Source: Clostridia bacterium (GTDB lineage Bacteria > Bacillota > Clostridia > Oscillospirales > CAG-272). Taken from it: 6,388 bases of DNA. This document shows, in pieces, positions 1 to 5,951 of the stretch (position 1 is the stretch's first letter; each line of letters begins with the position of its first letter). The notes below the pieces were generated by a model that searched no databases, was not told the DNA's origin, and worked only from the letters and a program-made list of their open reading frames with translations. Position numbers and translations under genes: made by a program. The stretch covers positions 1 to 6,388 of the forward strand of contig JAFTKV010000121.1 in assembly GCA_017453085.1 (NCBI GenBank), read 5' to 3'.

Positions 1-30
1 ACACGAAATCAATGAAACGAGGTAGTTTTC

Positions 31-990
31 ATGTATTATTTTGGTATTGACCTTGGCGGAACCAACATTGCCGCCGGCATCGTAGACGAGCAGTTCAACA
101 TCGTCAAGAAGGCGAGCACGCCCACCCTTGCCACCCGTCCCACCGACGAGATCGCAAAGGATATGGCGGATCTTTGCCTGAAGCTCTGCGAGGAGTGCAA
201 CATTCCTCTCTCCGAGATCGCCGCTTGCGGTATCGCCTCCCCCGGCACCGCCAACAGCGAGACCGGTATCGTAGAATTTTCCAACAACATCCCCATGCTG
301 AACTATCCCATGGTGGATAAGATCCGTGGCTTTCTTGGCATCGACAAGGTGTACATCGACAACGACGCCAACGCGGCAGCTCTGGGTGAGACCCTGGCAG
401 GCGCGGCGGCAGGTGCATCCTCTGCGGTGATGATCACCCTGGGCACCGGCGTAGGCGGCGGCATCGTCATCGACGGCAAGATCTACTCCGGCTTCAACCA
501 TGCAGGCGCAGAGCTGGGTCATATCGTCATCGAAAAGGACGGCAAGCCCTGTACCTGCGGCAGAAAGGGCTGCTGGGAGGCATACTCCTCCGCTACCGGT
601 CTGATCAACATGACCCGCGAGAAGCTGCTCTCTACCAAGGACACCATCATGTGGGAAATGATCGAGAACGACATCACCAAGATCAGCGGCCGTACCGCAT
701 TCAACGCGATGAAGCTCCACGGCGACAAGGCCGGCACCGAGGTTTGCGAGGAGTACATCTCCTATCTGGCTTGCGGTATCGCCAATATCATGAACATCTT
801 CCAGCCCGAGGTCATTTGCATCGGAGGCGGCGTTTGCAACGAGGGCGATCCCCTCTTCGTTCCTCTGCGTGCACAGGCGGCTAAGGAAAACTTCGCCCGC
901 AACTCCAAAAAGCAGACCAAGATCGTCAAAGCCGCCCTCGGCAACGACGCCGGCATCATCGGCGCAGCTGCTTTGGGTATGAATAAGTAA
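31..990 (+). CDS. ROK-family sugar kinase, probably glucokinase
   Basis: A 319-residue protein, the usual length for ROK kinases, which phosphorylate a hexose at C6 with ATP in the cytoplasm. Visible motifs in order: phosphate-binding DLGGTN (7-12); IDNDANAAALGE (109-120), where D112 is the expected catalytic base; glycine-rich TLGTGVGGG (137-144); HAGAELGH (157-164), with E161 expected to contact the sugar; the ROK zinc site H164, C174, C176 and C181 in CTCGRKGC; and the nucleotide-site IGGGV (264-268). No N-terminal helix-turn-helix precedes the kinase domain, so this is an enzyme and not a ROK repressor. The start is supported by GAGGT at 19-23, seven bases ahead of ATG. Its promoter lies outside the window. 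Substrate is inferred: glucose is most common for this type, but mannose, fructose or N-acetylmannosamine cannot be excluded, and a mannosidase lies nearby. Confidence 0.92.
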   Translation: MYYFGIDLGGTNIAAGIVDEQFNIVKKASTPTLATRPTDEIAKDMADLCLKLCEECNIPLSEIAACGIASPGTANSETGIVEFSNNIPMLNYPMVDKIRGFLGIDKVYIDNDANAAALGETLAGAAAGASSAVMITLGTGVGGGIVIDGKIYSGFNHAGAELGHIVIEKDGKPCTCGRKGCWEAYSSATGLINMTREKLLSTKDTIMWEMIENDITKISGRTAFNAMKLHGDKAGTEVCEEYISYLACGIANIMNIFQPEVICIGGGVCNEGDPLFVPLRAQAAKENFARNSKKQTKIVKAALGNDAGIIGAAALGMNK

Positions 991-991
991 A

Positions 992-1043
992 CCGGGCTCT
1001 GCCCGGACCCGCTCAAGGACCTTTTTTCAAAAAGGTCCTTGAG
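992..1043 (+). terminator. Tandem hairpins after the kinase gene
   Basis: Just after the kinase stop codon a 6-bp hairpin (CCGGGC/GCCCGG, 992-1006, loop TCT) is followed by a perfect 15-bp hairpin (arms 1012-1026 and 1029-1043) closed by a two-base TC. The T-run lies inside the stem, not after it. The downstream tail is AATCCCCAAAAACTTTTAT, so this is not a textbook intrinsic terminator. Position and stem strength make a 3'-end or mRNA-protecting function likely. The same architecture recurs at 2340-2369 on the other strand. Confidence 0.65.
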
Positions 1044-1113
1044 AATCCCCAAAAACTTTTATGAATCGCTGCAAATACTTGCCGCGCTCTTGTTGTTCTG
1101 TTCGAATAACCAC

Positions 1114-1228
1114 GTAGGGCGGGGGCTTGCTCCCGCCGTGAAACGGTTTGATCTGTTACTACCTCTATCGCAGACAGAGATGTAATCTGCAATAATCATT
1201 TGCCGGCGGGAGCAAGCCCCCGCCCTAC
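1114..1228 (+). repeat. 115-bp MITE-like stem-loop repeat, copy 1
   Basis: The ends are a perfect 25-bp inverted repeat: 1114-1138 begins GTAGGGCGGGGGC and 1204-1228 is its exact reverse complement. They enclose a 65-bp core (1139-1203). The core holds a second stem, 1166-1174 with 1186-1194, 8 of 9 positions paired, with an 11-base loop. A second copy lies at 2112-2226 with the core inverted. Short flanks are shared with copy 2: CCAC before the left arm and AAGGATAGCG after the right arm. It could be a non-autonomous mobile element or a REP-like structured repeat. There is no coding capacity of its own, and open frames running through it are artefacts. Confidence 0.85.
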
Positions 1229-1286
1229 AAGGATAGCGGAATTTTCCCCAAAAACCAATTTCCACTTTAATTCGATAGGGCGACGG

Positions 1287-1315
1287 TTGACAATTTCGGG
1301 CGTGTTTGCTACAAT
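1287..1315 (+). promoter_or_regulatory. Sigma-A type promoter of the XRE regulator gene
   Basis: TTGACA at 1287-1292 and TACAAT at 1310-1315 are separated by 17 bases. TG at 1307-1308, one base before the -10 box, gives an extended -10. Expected start of transcription is near 1322, leaving a leader of roughly 27 bases that contains AAGGAGG at 1336-1342. I saw no convincing operator palindrome around it. Confidence 0.85.
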
Positions 1316-1348
1316 GAAAGCACAGAAATCCCCTCAAGGAGGCACACC

Positions 1349-2074
1349 ATGGACAAATACGCATTTGGCAACTACCTCACCGCGCTTCGCACAGAGCGTG
1401 GACTGTCTCAGAGCGAGCTGGGTGCCATCGTGGGAGTATCCAACAAAGCCATCTCCAAATGGGAGAACGGTGAAGCCCTCCCGCGGCTGGAGCGGCTGAA
1501 AAAACTGGCTGACTACTTCGGCGTGCCGGTGGAAGAGCTGGTGGCAGGCGGGGAGAGGAGCGAAGATGCATCCCGGATAGATCCCCCGGTGCCGAGCCCG
1601 ACCGTATGGGATGGCGTAACCCCCGAGGAGGCGCAGCGCCGATCGGATTTGCAAGCCGCCTACCGCAAACGGCAGGAGATGCGGGCGCGCCGATGGACGA
1701 AGATTCTGCTCTGCTGTGATCCCATCGGCTTTGGACTGCTGGCTGTGGTCGGTGTCCTCAACGGTGAAGTGCAGACTATCGGTTTAATCGGTTTAGCGAT
1801 TGTGTCGCTGGCTTCGATTTTCGTTAACCGATTGTTATGGCGTGGTTACGAGAGCGTGCGGATTTGGCGGATTGTATGTTGCTTTGCGCTTGCGGTGCAA
1901 TGTTTTCCCATTGTCCGTGATATCTCCGCTCTGACAAACGGTTGGCAGAATGTACTTTTGTGGCTGGTTTTCGTTCTAATGATGGCTTTTGCGGCTATAA
2001 ACCTTTATTTCTTTGCAGTTTGGCGTCCCGCCCGTGATTTTCTCACGGAGCAGAGCTACTATCGTCATCTATAA
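1349..2074 (+). CDS. XRE-family regulator with C-terminal membrane domain
   Basis: A 241-residue protein. Residues 8-63 form an XRE/Cro-type DNA-binding domain: LRTERGLSQSELGAIVGVS, then the recognition-helix segment SNKAISKWENG (31-41), then PRLERLKKLADYFGVPVEEL. A charged linker (about 66-116) leads to a hydrophobic half with about four predicted membrane helices, near 117-138, 142-160, 173-190 and 200-224. It is therefore probably a membrane-anchored transcription regulator. This domain layout is common in Clostridia, but target and signal are unknown. The start is supported by AAGGAGG six bases before ATG and by the promoter at 1287-1315. It is a single-gene unit between terminators, bracketed by the two 115-bp repeats. 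The DNA-binding domain is secure; the physiological role cannot be read from the sequence. Confidence 0.88.
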   Translation: MDKYAFGNYLTALRTERGLSQSELGAIVGVSNKAISKWENGEALPRLERLKKLADYFGVPVEELVAGGERSEDASRIDPPVPSPTVWDGVTPEEAQRRSDLQAAYRKRQEMRARRWTKILLCCDPIGFGLLAVVGVLNGEVQTIGLIGLAIVSLASIFVNRLLWRGYESVRIWRIVCCFALAVQCFPIVRDISALTNGWQNVLLWLVFVLMMAFAAINLYFFAVWRPARDFLTEQSYYRHL

Positions 2075-2111
2075 CAATAATCCATGTTGCATCTTTTGAG
2101 GGGAATACCAC

Positions 2112-2226
2112 GTAGGGCGGAGGCTTGCTCCCGCCGTCAAAAGATTATCGCAAATTATATCTCTGTTCGCGATAGAGGTAGTAACAGATCAAATCGCTTC
2201 ACGGCGGGAGCAAGCCCCCGCCCTAC
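2112..2226 (-). repeat. 115-bp MITE-like stem-loop repeat, copy 2 (core inverted)
   Basis: Same length and terminal repeats as copy 1: arms 2112-2136 and 2202-2226 are 25-bp inverted repeats with one mismatch (A at 2121). The 65-bp core (2137-2201) matches copy 1 only as its reverse complement, at 56 of 65 positions. The inner stem is conserved (2146-2154 with 2166-2174). The outside flanks keep the same orientation as in copy 1: CCAC before and AAGAATAGCG after. GAATA occurs at 2103-2107 and 2229-2233, a possible 5-bp duplication; copy 1 has GAATA at 1104-1108 and GGATA at 1231-1235. It lies in the 3' untranslated region of the regulator gene. Confidence 0.85.
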
Positions 2227-2237
2227 AAGAATAGCGA

Positions 2238-2275
2238 AATCCCCTCCACCACGGTTGTCCGTGAAGGAGGGGATT
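2238..2275. other. Two-tier hairpin of unknown role
   Basis: The outer stem pairs AATCCCCTCC (2238-2247) with GGAGGGGATT (2266-2275), 10 bp. A 3-by-3 internal loop follows, then an inner stem ACGG (2251-2254) with CCGT (2259-2262) around TTGT. No T-run follows it on the plus strand, so it is not itself a clear terminator. It lies between repeat copy 2 and the terminator at 2293-2321, within the expected 3' untranslated region of the regulator mRNA. It might protect the 3' end or be part of a small RNA. Confidence 0.6.
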
Positions 2276-2292
2276 GTGTCATTACTAAAACC

Positions 2293-2321
2293 GCCCGCGC
2301 AAGTATTTGTGCGGGCTTTTT
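2293..2321 (+). terminator. Intrinsic terminator of the XRE regulator unit
   Basis: A 10-bp stem pairs GCCCGCGCAA (2293-2302) with TTGTGCGGGC (2307-2316), with one G-U pair and the loop GTAT. It is followed directly by TTTTT (2317-2321). This is a canonical plus-strand terminator, about 220 bases past the stop codon of the regulator gene. Confidence 0.88.
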
Positions 2322-2339
2322 ATAAAAGTTTTGGGAGGT

Positions 2340-2369
2340 CCAGGAACCCTTTTTCAAAAGGGTTCCTGG
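2340..2369 (-). terminator. Hairpin ending the mannosidase gene
   Basis: A perfect 14-bp inverted repeat (2340-2353 with 2356-2369, two-base loop) starts 11 bases past the mannosidase stop codon. Read on the minus strand, the stem is followed by ACCTCCCAAAACTTTTAT, with no immediate U-run. The long stem, tiny loop and CCC-AAAA-CTTTTAT tail match the hairpin after the kinase gene. The minus-strand tail runs into the plus-strand terminator at 2293-2321, so the two convergent units end within about 80 bases. Confidence 0.65.
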
Positions 2370-2380
2370 TATCGTTCCTC

Positions 2381-5300
2381 TTACTTGCCCAGCAGTTCGA
2401 TCTCGGCGATGACGGTGGCCTTTTCGAAGACGATCTTGTAGTGGTTGTAGGCCTTGGTGGCACCGGTGAGGAAGGGACGGGTGTACTGTGCCCATTCGAA
2501 CTCCACGTTCTCGCGGGAGCAGAGCAGCTCCCACTCGCCGTCGTTTTCGGCAGCGTAGAGGGCGAACTTGGGAACGGTCACGGGCTCGAAGGAGGAGGTC
2601 AGGGTCAGCATCTCAACCTTCTTTGCCTCGGCAAAGGAGTAGACGATGGTGCCGTTATCCTCGATAGAGGCGTCGGTCTTGGAGGAGTTATCCACCATAG
2701 CGGCGATCTCGCTCTCCAGGGTGTAGACGGTGTCGGTCTCCACTGCAGCGGTGTCTTCCTTGTCGGCAACGACCACGGGAATGGTGGGCGCACACAGATC
2801 CTTCAGAGGAGTCGCAGGAGCGTCGCCCTCGGTGAGGGACAGGGGAGCCTCGCTGCCCCAGTCGGAGGGCTTGTCGCCCATAACGAAGACGATCTCGCCG
2901 CCGTTCTTGATCTCGTCGTGGGTGATGTAGGTGCGGTCGATCTCCACGCCGTTCACCTTCAGAGACTGAACGTAGACGTTCTCGGGGGAGTTGTTTTCGG
3001 CAACGATGTGCAGGGTGTTGCCGCCGTAGTTGACGGAGATCTCGTCAAACAGGGGAGAGCCGATGGCGTACTGTCCGCTGCCCATAGACAGAGGATAGAA
3101 GCCCAGCGCGGAAAAGATGTACCAGGTGGACATCTCGCCGTTGTCCTCGTCGCCGGGGAAGCCCTGGCCGAATCTGCCGCCGTTGTAGAGTCGGCGGGTT
3201 ACGTCGCGGCTGTACTTTTGAGCCTTCCAGGGCTCGGAGGTGAAGTTGTACATGTAAATGATGTGGTGAGAGGGCTGGTTGGAGTGACCGTAGCGCCCCA
3301 GCTTTACCTCACGGGCTTCTCTCTGCTCGTGGATGCCGCCGTGCTCGTCCTGTGCACCGTAGCCACGGTAGATGTCGTAGGTCTCGAAGATGGAGTCGAT
3401 CTTCTTGGCCAGCGCATCCTTGCCGCCGTAGAGGTTGGCAAGACCCTTGCCGTCGAAGGGAACGGTCACTGCCATGTTGTAGGCGTCGGTCTCGGTGAAG
3501 TCGTTGCCCCAGAACAGGGGATCGAACTTGCCCTCGTGGTCGTTGTGCTTGTGATGGTGACCGTCGGCATTCAGACCGCGGAACCACTTGTTCTTCACGC
3601 CGTCGCCGTTGTCCCAGAAGAGCAGGGTGTAATTCTTGGCACGGTTCATGAAGTATTCGTACTCGGCCAGGTAGTTTTCCTTCTGCTCGGGATTCTCTTC
3701 CTTTTCGTACAGATACTTGGAGATCTGGGCGATGCCGTAGTCGTTGATGTAGCCCTCCATGGACCAGGAGAAGTGCTCGTGCGCGCCGGGAGTGTAGCCC
3801 AGGAAGATAGAGCGATCCAGCAGCTCGCGGCCGCCGTCGGGAGGATTGGGGGAGTAAACGCAGGCGTTCTTCAGACAGGATTCGTAAGCTGCGCGCACCT
3901 TGAAGTCGGTCACGCCCTTGGCGATGGCATCGCCGAAGATGACGTCGGAGGAGGTGCCTACCATGCAGTTGACGCCGCCGGGAGCCGACCAACGGGGGAT
4001 CAGACCGGAGTCCTCGTAGTGCTTCACAAAGCCGTTCAGCAGAGCGGGGAACTTCTCGGGAGAGAAGAGGGCGTAGCCTGCCCAGCAGGTACGGTAGGTG
4101 TCCCAGAAGCCGTTATTGATGAACATATCGCCGTCCTCTACCTTCTTGGTGTAGGGGGAGCGGTATTTCCAGACGGGCTCCTCGTTGGTGCCCACGTTTT
4201 CGGAAACGGTGTTGGGGTACTTGAACAGGTAATACAGACCGGAGTAGATGTTCTCCATCTGCACCTCGGAGGCACCCTTGATGTCGGAAATGCAGGAGAA
4301 GACGTCGTCCCACTGATCGGCAGCGGATTCGCAGATCTCCTCGAAGCTGCGACCGATCAGCTCCAGCTCGCAGTTCTTCTTTGCCTGGGCGTAGCTGATG
4401 TAGGAGGTAGCAAAGCGCATCTCCACGATGTCCTCGCCGAAGGTGGCGATGCCGTATTTGCCGTTTGCGTTCACGGCGATGGGGGCTACGCTGAACTTAC
4501 CGTAGATGAATACGCGGCCGGAGCCGTTGGACTTGTGCTCGCTGTAAGCGGTGAAGGAGCCGTCGGTACCGAAGTTGATGCCGCCGTCTGCGTTCTGGCA
4601 GTCGAAGAGGATCGAGCGGCGACGCTTGGTGTGCAGATAGTGGAAGCGTACGCAGACGCCGTGGCTGGTGGGGGTCATCTCCAGCTTGGAGCTCGCTGCG
4701 TCACCGCCGTTTGCGCCAAAGAGCACCGAGTAGTAGTGCGCTAGCGCGACCTCGTCCTCGTGGGAGAAGAAGTTTCTCTGGGTGTGAGTGGAGAAGGCCT
4801 TGTCCTCTGCGGCGTTGCGGCTGGTGTTGATCATAAACTGCCAGGTGCCGCGGTCGCCGATCCAGATGGAGGGCTCGTGGGAGATGGAGATAGAGTCCAG
4901 CGTGCGGGAGAAATAGTCGTAGTGCTTGTTGCCGCCGTGATTGGTGCAGGGAGCGTACATATTGAAGCCCTGGGGCGTGCAGATCGCGGGGGTCGTCAGA
5001 CCGCGGGAGAAGGCGGGGGAGTCGTTAGTGCCGCGCAGAGTGTTCACGTAGTGGCAGGGACGGGTATATTCGGTGGGAGCCTGATCGTAGATGGAGAAAT
5101 CGTCGAAGTAGGTGACGAACTCACCCTTGCCGGTGGGCTTATCGTACTTGAGGATGACCTTCTGGATGGTCTTACCCGAGGCCACCTCGCCGATGCGGCA
5201 GATGACCTGGTTCCACTGGTTCGCATAGAGGATGCGGGACTGACCCTGTGCAACGGGCGTAAAGGGAGTGCCGTTCTGATCCACCGCGCCGGTTTCGGAC

Positions 5301-5674
5301 AGCTGGGTGCCGTCGGTGAAGAGCAGGTCGAAGCAGAAGTACATCTGAGTGTAGTTGTGGTCGTAGTGCTTGCCGTGCATAGCAGGGAAGACGTGGTACT
5401 TCAGCGTGGTATCGGGGCCCACGGGGATCTCCAGATTCTGGAAGATGCCCTTGGAATACTTGCCGCCGTTCTTGATCTTACCCGAAGCCTTCAGGGTGTG
5501 AGGGCCGGAAATACCGGTGTTGGCGGGGCCGATCCAAGTCATTTCGGGGCCGGGGCTCAGCTCGATGCGGAAATGGTCGTCGGAATGATAGAGATTGGAA
5601 GAGTTGGGCTCGCCTTCGATAAAGGTAGCGTTCAGCAGGACCTTTTTGGGAGCCACGGTAGGCGTGGTGGACAT
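2381..5674 (-). CDS. GH92 family alpha-mannosidase, multidomain
   Basis: A 1097-residue enzyme expected to hydrolyse alpha-linked mannose; GH92 enzymes are calcium-dependent exo-mannosidases, often alpha-1,2. Domain order: beta-sandwich, probably carbohydrate-binding (about 10-198, ending YFDDFSIYD); GH92 N-terminal domain (about 210-440, with AFSRGLTTPAICTPQGF); helical-barrel catalytic domain (about 445-935); and an F5/8-type-C-like C-terminal module (about 985-1097). Catalytic signatures are WGNDFTE (E728 the candidate general acid), NQPSHHI (799-805) and GFPGDEDNGEMSTWYIFSALGFYP, where D842 and D844 are the expected base and assisting acid. No signal peptide or membrane segment is seen, so it is probably cytoplasmic. 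The start is supported by AAGGAGGT, eight bases before ATG (5690-5683). It is a monocistronic unit convergent with the regulator. Family is near certain; linkage specificity is inferred. Confidence 0.95.
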   Translation of the reverse strand: MSTTPTVAPKKVLLNATFIEGEPNSSNLYHSDDHFRIELSPGPEMTWIGPANTGISGPHTLKASGKIKNGGKYSKGIFQNLEIPVGPDTTLKYHVFPAMHGKHYDHNYTQMYFCFDLLFTDGTQLSETGAVDQNGTPFTPVAQGQSRILYANQWNQVICRIGEVASGKTIQKVILKYDKPTGKGEFVTYFDDFSIYDQAPTEYTRPCHYVNTLRGTNDSPAFSRGLTTPAICTPQGFNMYAPCTNHGGNKHYDYFSRTLDSISISHEPSIWIGDRGTWQFMINTSRNAAEDKAFSTHTQRNFFSHEDEVALAHYYSVLFGANGGDAASSKLEMTPTSHGVCVRFHYLHTKRRRSILFDCQNADGGINFGTDGSFTAYSEHKSNGSGRVFIYGKFSVAPIAVNANGKYGIATFGEDIVEMRFATSYISYAQAKKNCELELIGRSFEEICESAADQWDDVFSCISDIKGASEVQMENIYSGLYYLFKYPNTVSENVGTNEEPVWKYRSPYTKKVEDGDMFINNGFWDTYRTCWAGYALFSPEKFPALLNGFVKHYEDSGLIPRWSAPGGVNCMVGTSSDVIFGDAIAKGVTDFKVRAAYESCLKNACVYSPNPPDGGRELLDRSIFLGYTPGAHEHFSWSMEGYINDYGIAQISKYLYEKEENPEQKENYLAEYEYFMNRAKNYTLLFWDNGDGVKNKWFRGLNADGHHHKHNDHEGKFDPLFWGNDFTETDAYNMAVTVPFDGKGLANLYGGKDALAKKIDSIFETYDIYRGYGAQDEHGGIHEQREAREVKLGRYGHSNQPSHHIIYMYNFTSEPWKAQKYSRDVTRRLYNGGRFGQGFPGDEDNGEMSTWYIFSALGFYPLSMGSGQYAIGSPLFDEISVNYGGNTLHIVAENNSPENVYVQSLKVNGVEIDRTYITHDEIKNGGEIVFVMGDKPSDWGSEAPLSLTEGDAPATPLKDLCAPTIPVVVADKEDTAAVETDTVYTLESEIAAMVDNSSKTDASIEDNGTIVYSFAEAKKVEMLTLTSSFEPVTVPKFALYAAENDGEWELLCSRENVEFEWAQYTRPFLTGATKAYNHYKIVFEKATVIAEIELLGK

Positions 5675-5699
5675 AAGAATGTACCTCCTTACGGATGCT

Positions 5700-5715
5700 C
5701 ATCCACGATTGGATG
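5700..5715 (-). other. Small leader hairpin before the mannosidase ribosome binding site
   Basis: CATCCA (5700-5705) and TGGATG (5710-5715) form a perfect 6-bp stem with the loop CGAT. On the mRNA it ends about nine bases before the AAGGAGGT ribosome binding site. It could affect mRNA stability or translation. The stem is short and may be incidental. Confidence 0.3.
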
Positions 5716-5755
5716 CAGAAATAAATATCTACCCATTATAGGATAGTTTGCTTTT

Positions 5756-5784
5756 ATTGTAGCGAATTATTTCCAATTTGTAAA
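5756..5784 (-). promoter_or_regulatory. Promoter of the mannosidase gene
   Basis: On the minus strand, TTTACA (5784-5779) and TACAAT (5761-5756) are separated by exactly 17 bases, each one base off consensus. Transcription would start near 5749 and give a leader of about 75 bases. A perfect TATAAT (5740-5735) lies further downstream, but 17 bases ahead of it there is only GCTACA, so it is a weaker alternative or second start. Confidence 0.7.
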
Positions 5785-5793
5785 TACAATTGG
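5773..5793. promoter_or_regulatory. Candidate operator over the mannosidase -35 box
   Basis: An inverted repeat begins CCAATTTGTA (5773-5782) and ends TACAATTGG (5785-5793) around AA. The arms pair over nine bases if one T is bulged. It overlaps the -35 hexamer (5779-5784), where a bound repressor would block transcription. The cognate regulator is unknown. The site is AT-rich, so chance symmetry is possible. Confidence 0.35.
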
Positions 5794-5852
5794 ATAGATT
5801 TGTTTGTGAACTTTGTATGAATGAGCAAAAAGCAAGTAATCGGAAAATATCT

Positions 5853-5883
5853 AAAAACTCTCCCCCGATGATTCGGGGGAGAG
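5853..5883 (-). terminator. Intrinsic terminator of the small membrane protein gene
   Basis: A perfect 11-bp stem (5858-5868 with 5873-5883, CTCTCCCCCGA arm) has a four-base loop. On the minus strand it is followed directly by TTTTT (5857-5853) and then AGATATTTT. It lies about 70 bases past the stop codon of the gene at 5952-6362 and insulates the mannosidase promoter from it. The GC-rich stretch 5884-5951 between stop codon and stem holds only a weak 5-bp GGGGC/GCCCC hairpin (5917-5933). Confidence 0.88.
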
Positions 5884-5951
5884 AAGAGATTCGGAGTAGG
5901 TGCGGATGCGGGCGAGGGGGCGGAGCCTGCCCCGCTTGGGGTTACCGGGGG

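Noticed and set aside
1246..1255. CCCCAAAAAC repeated from 1047-1056 as a direct repeat or attachment site
   Set aside because: It is a ten-base low-complexity match with no shared context; chance is a sufficient explanation.
1059..1364. Minus-strand 101-residue open frame through repeat copy 1
   Set aside because: It is the translation of the repeat and its flanks. Similar peptide strings arise from copy 2, as expected for repeated non-coding DNA.
2084..4744. Plus-strand 886-residue open reading frame antisense to the mannosidase gene
   Set aside because: It is the shadow of the GH92 gene produced by strong third-position GC bias, begins inside repeat copy 2, has low-complexity V/G/A-rich sequence, and lacks a ribosome binding site.
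5693..5715. GGATG/CATCC/GGATG arrangement as a riboswitch-like pair of alternative hairpins in the mannosidase leader
   Set aside because: The alternative hairpin would have only a two-base loop, so only one of the two is physically reasonable, and no known riboswitch core is visible.
4760..5746. Plus-strand 328-residue open reading frame antisense to the mannosidase N-terminal half
   Set aside because: It has the same shadow character, with valine- and glycine-rich sequence and no recognisable domain; the minus strand encodes a clear enzyme.
5911..5940. GC-rich stretch as a third, degenerate copy of the 115-bp repeat
   Set aside because: It shares only short G/C runs with the repeat arms, has no second 25-bp arm and no core similarity.
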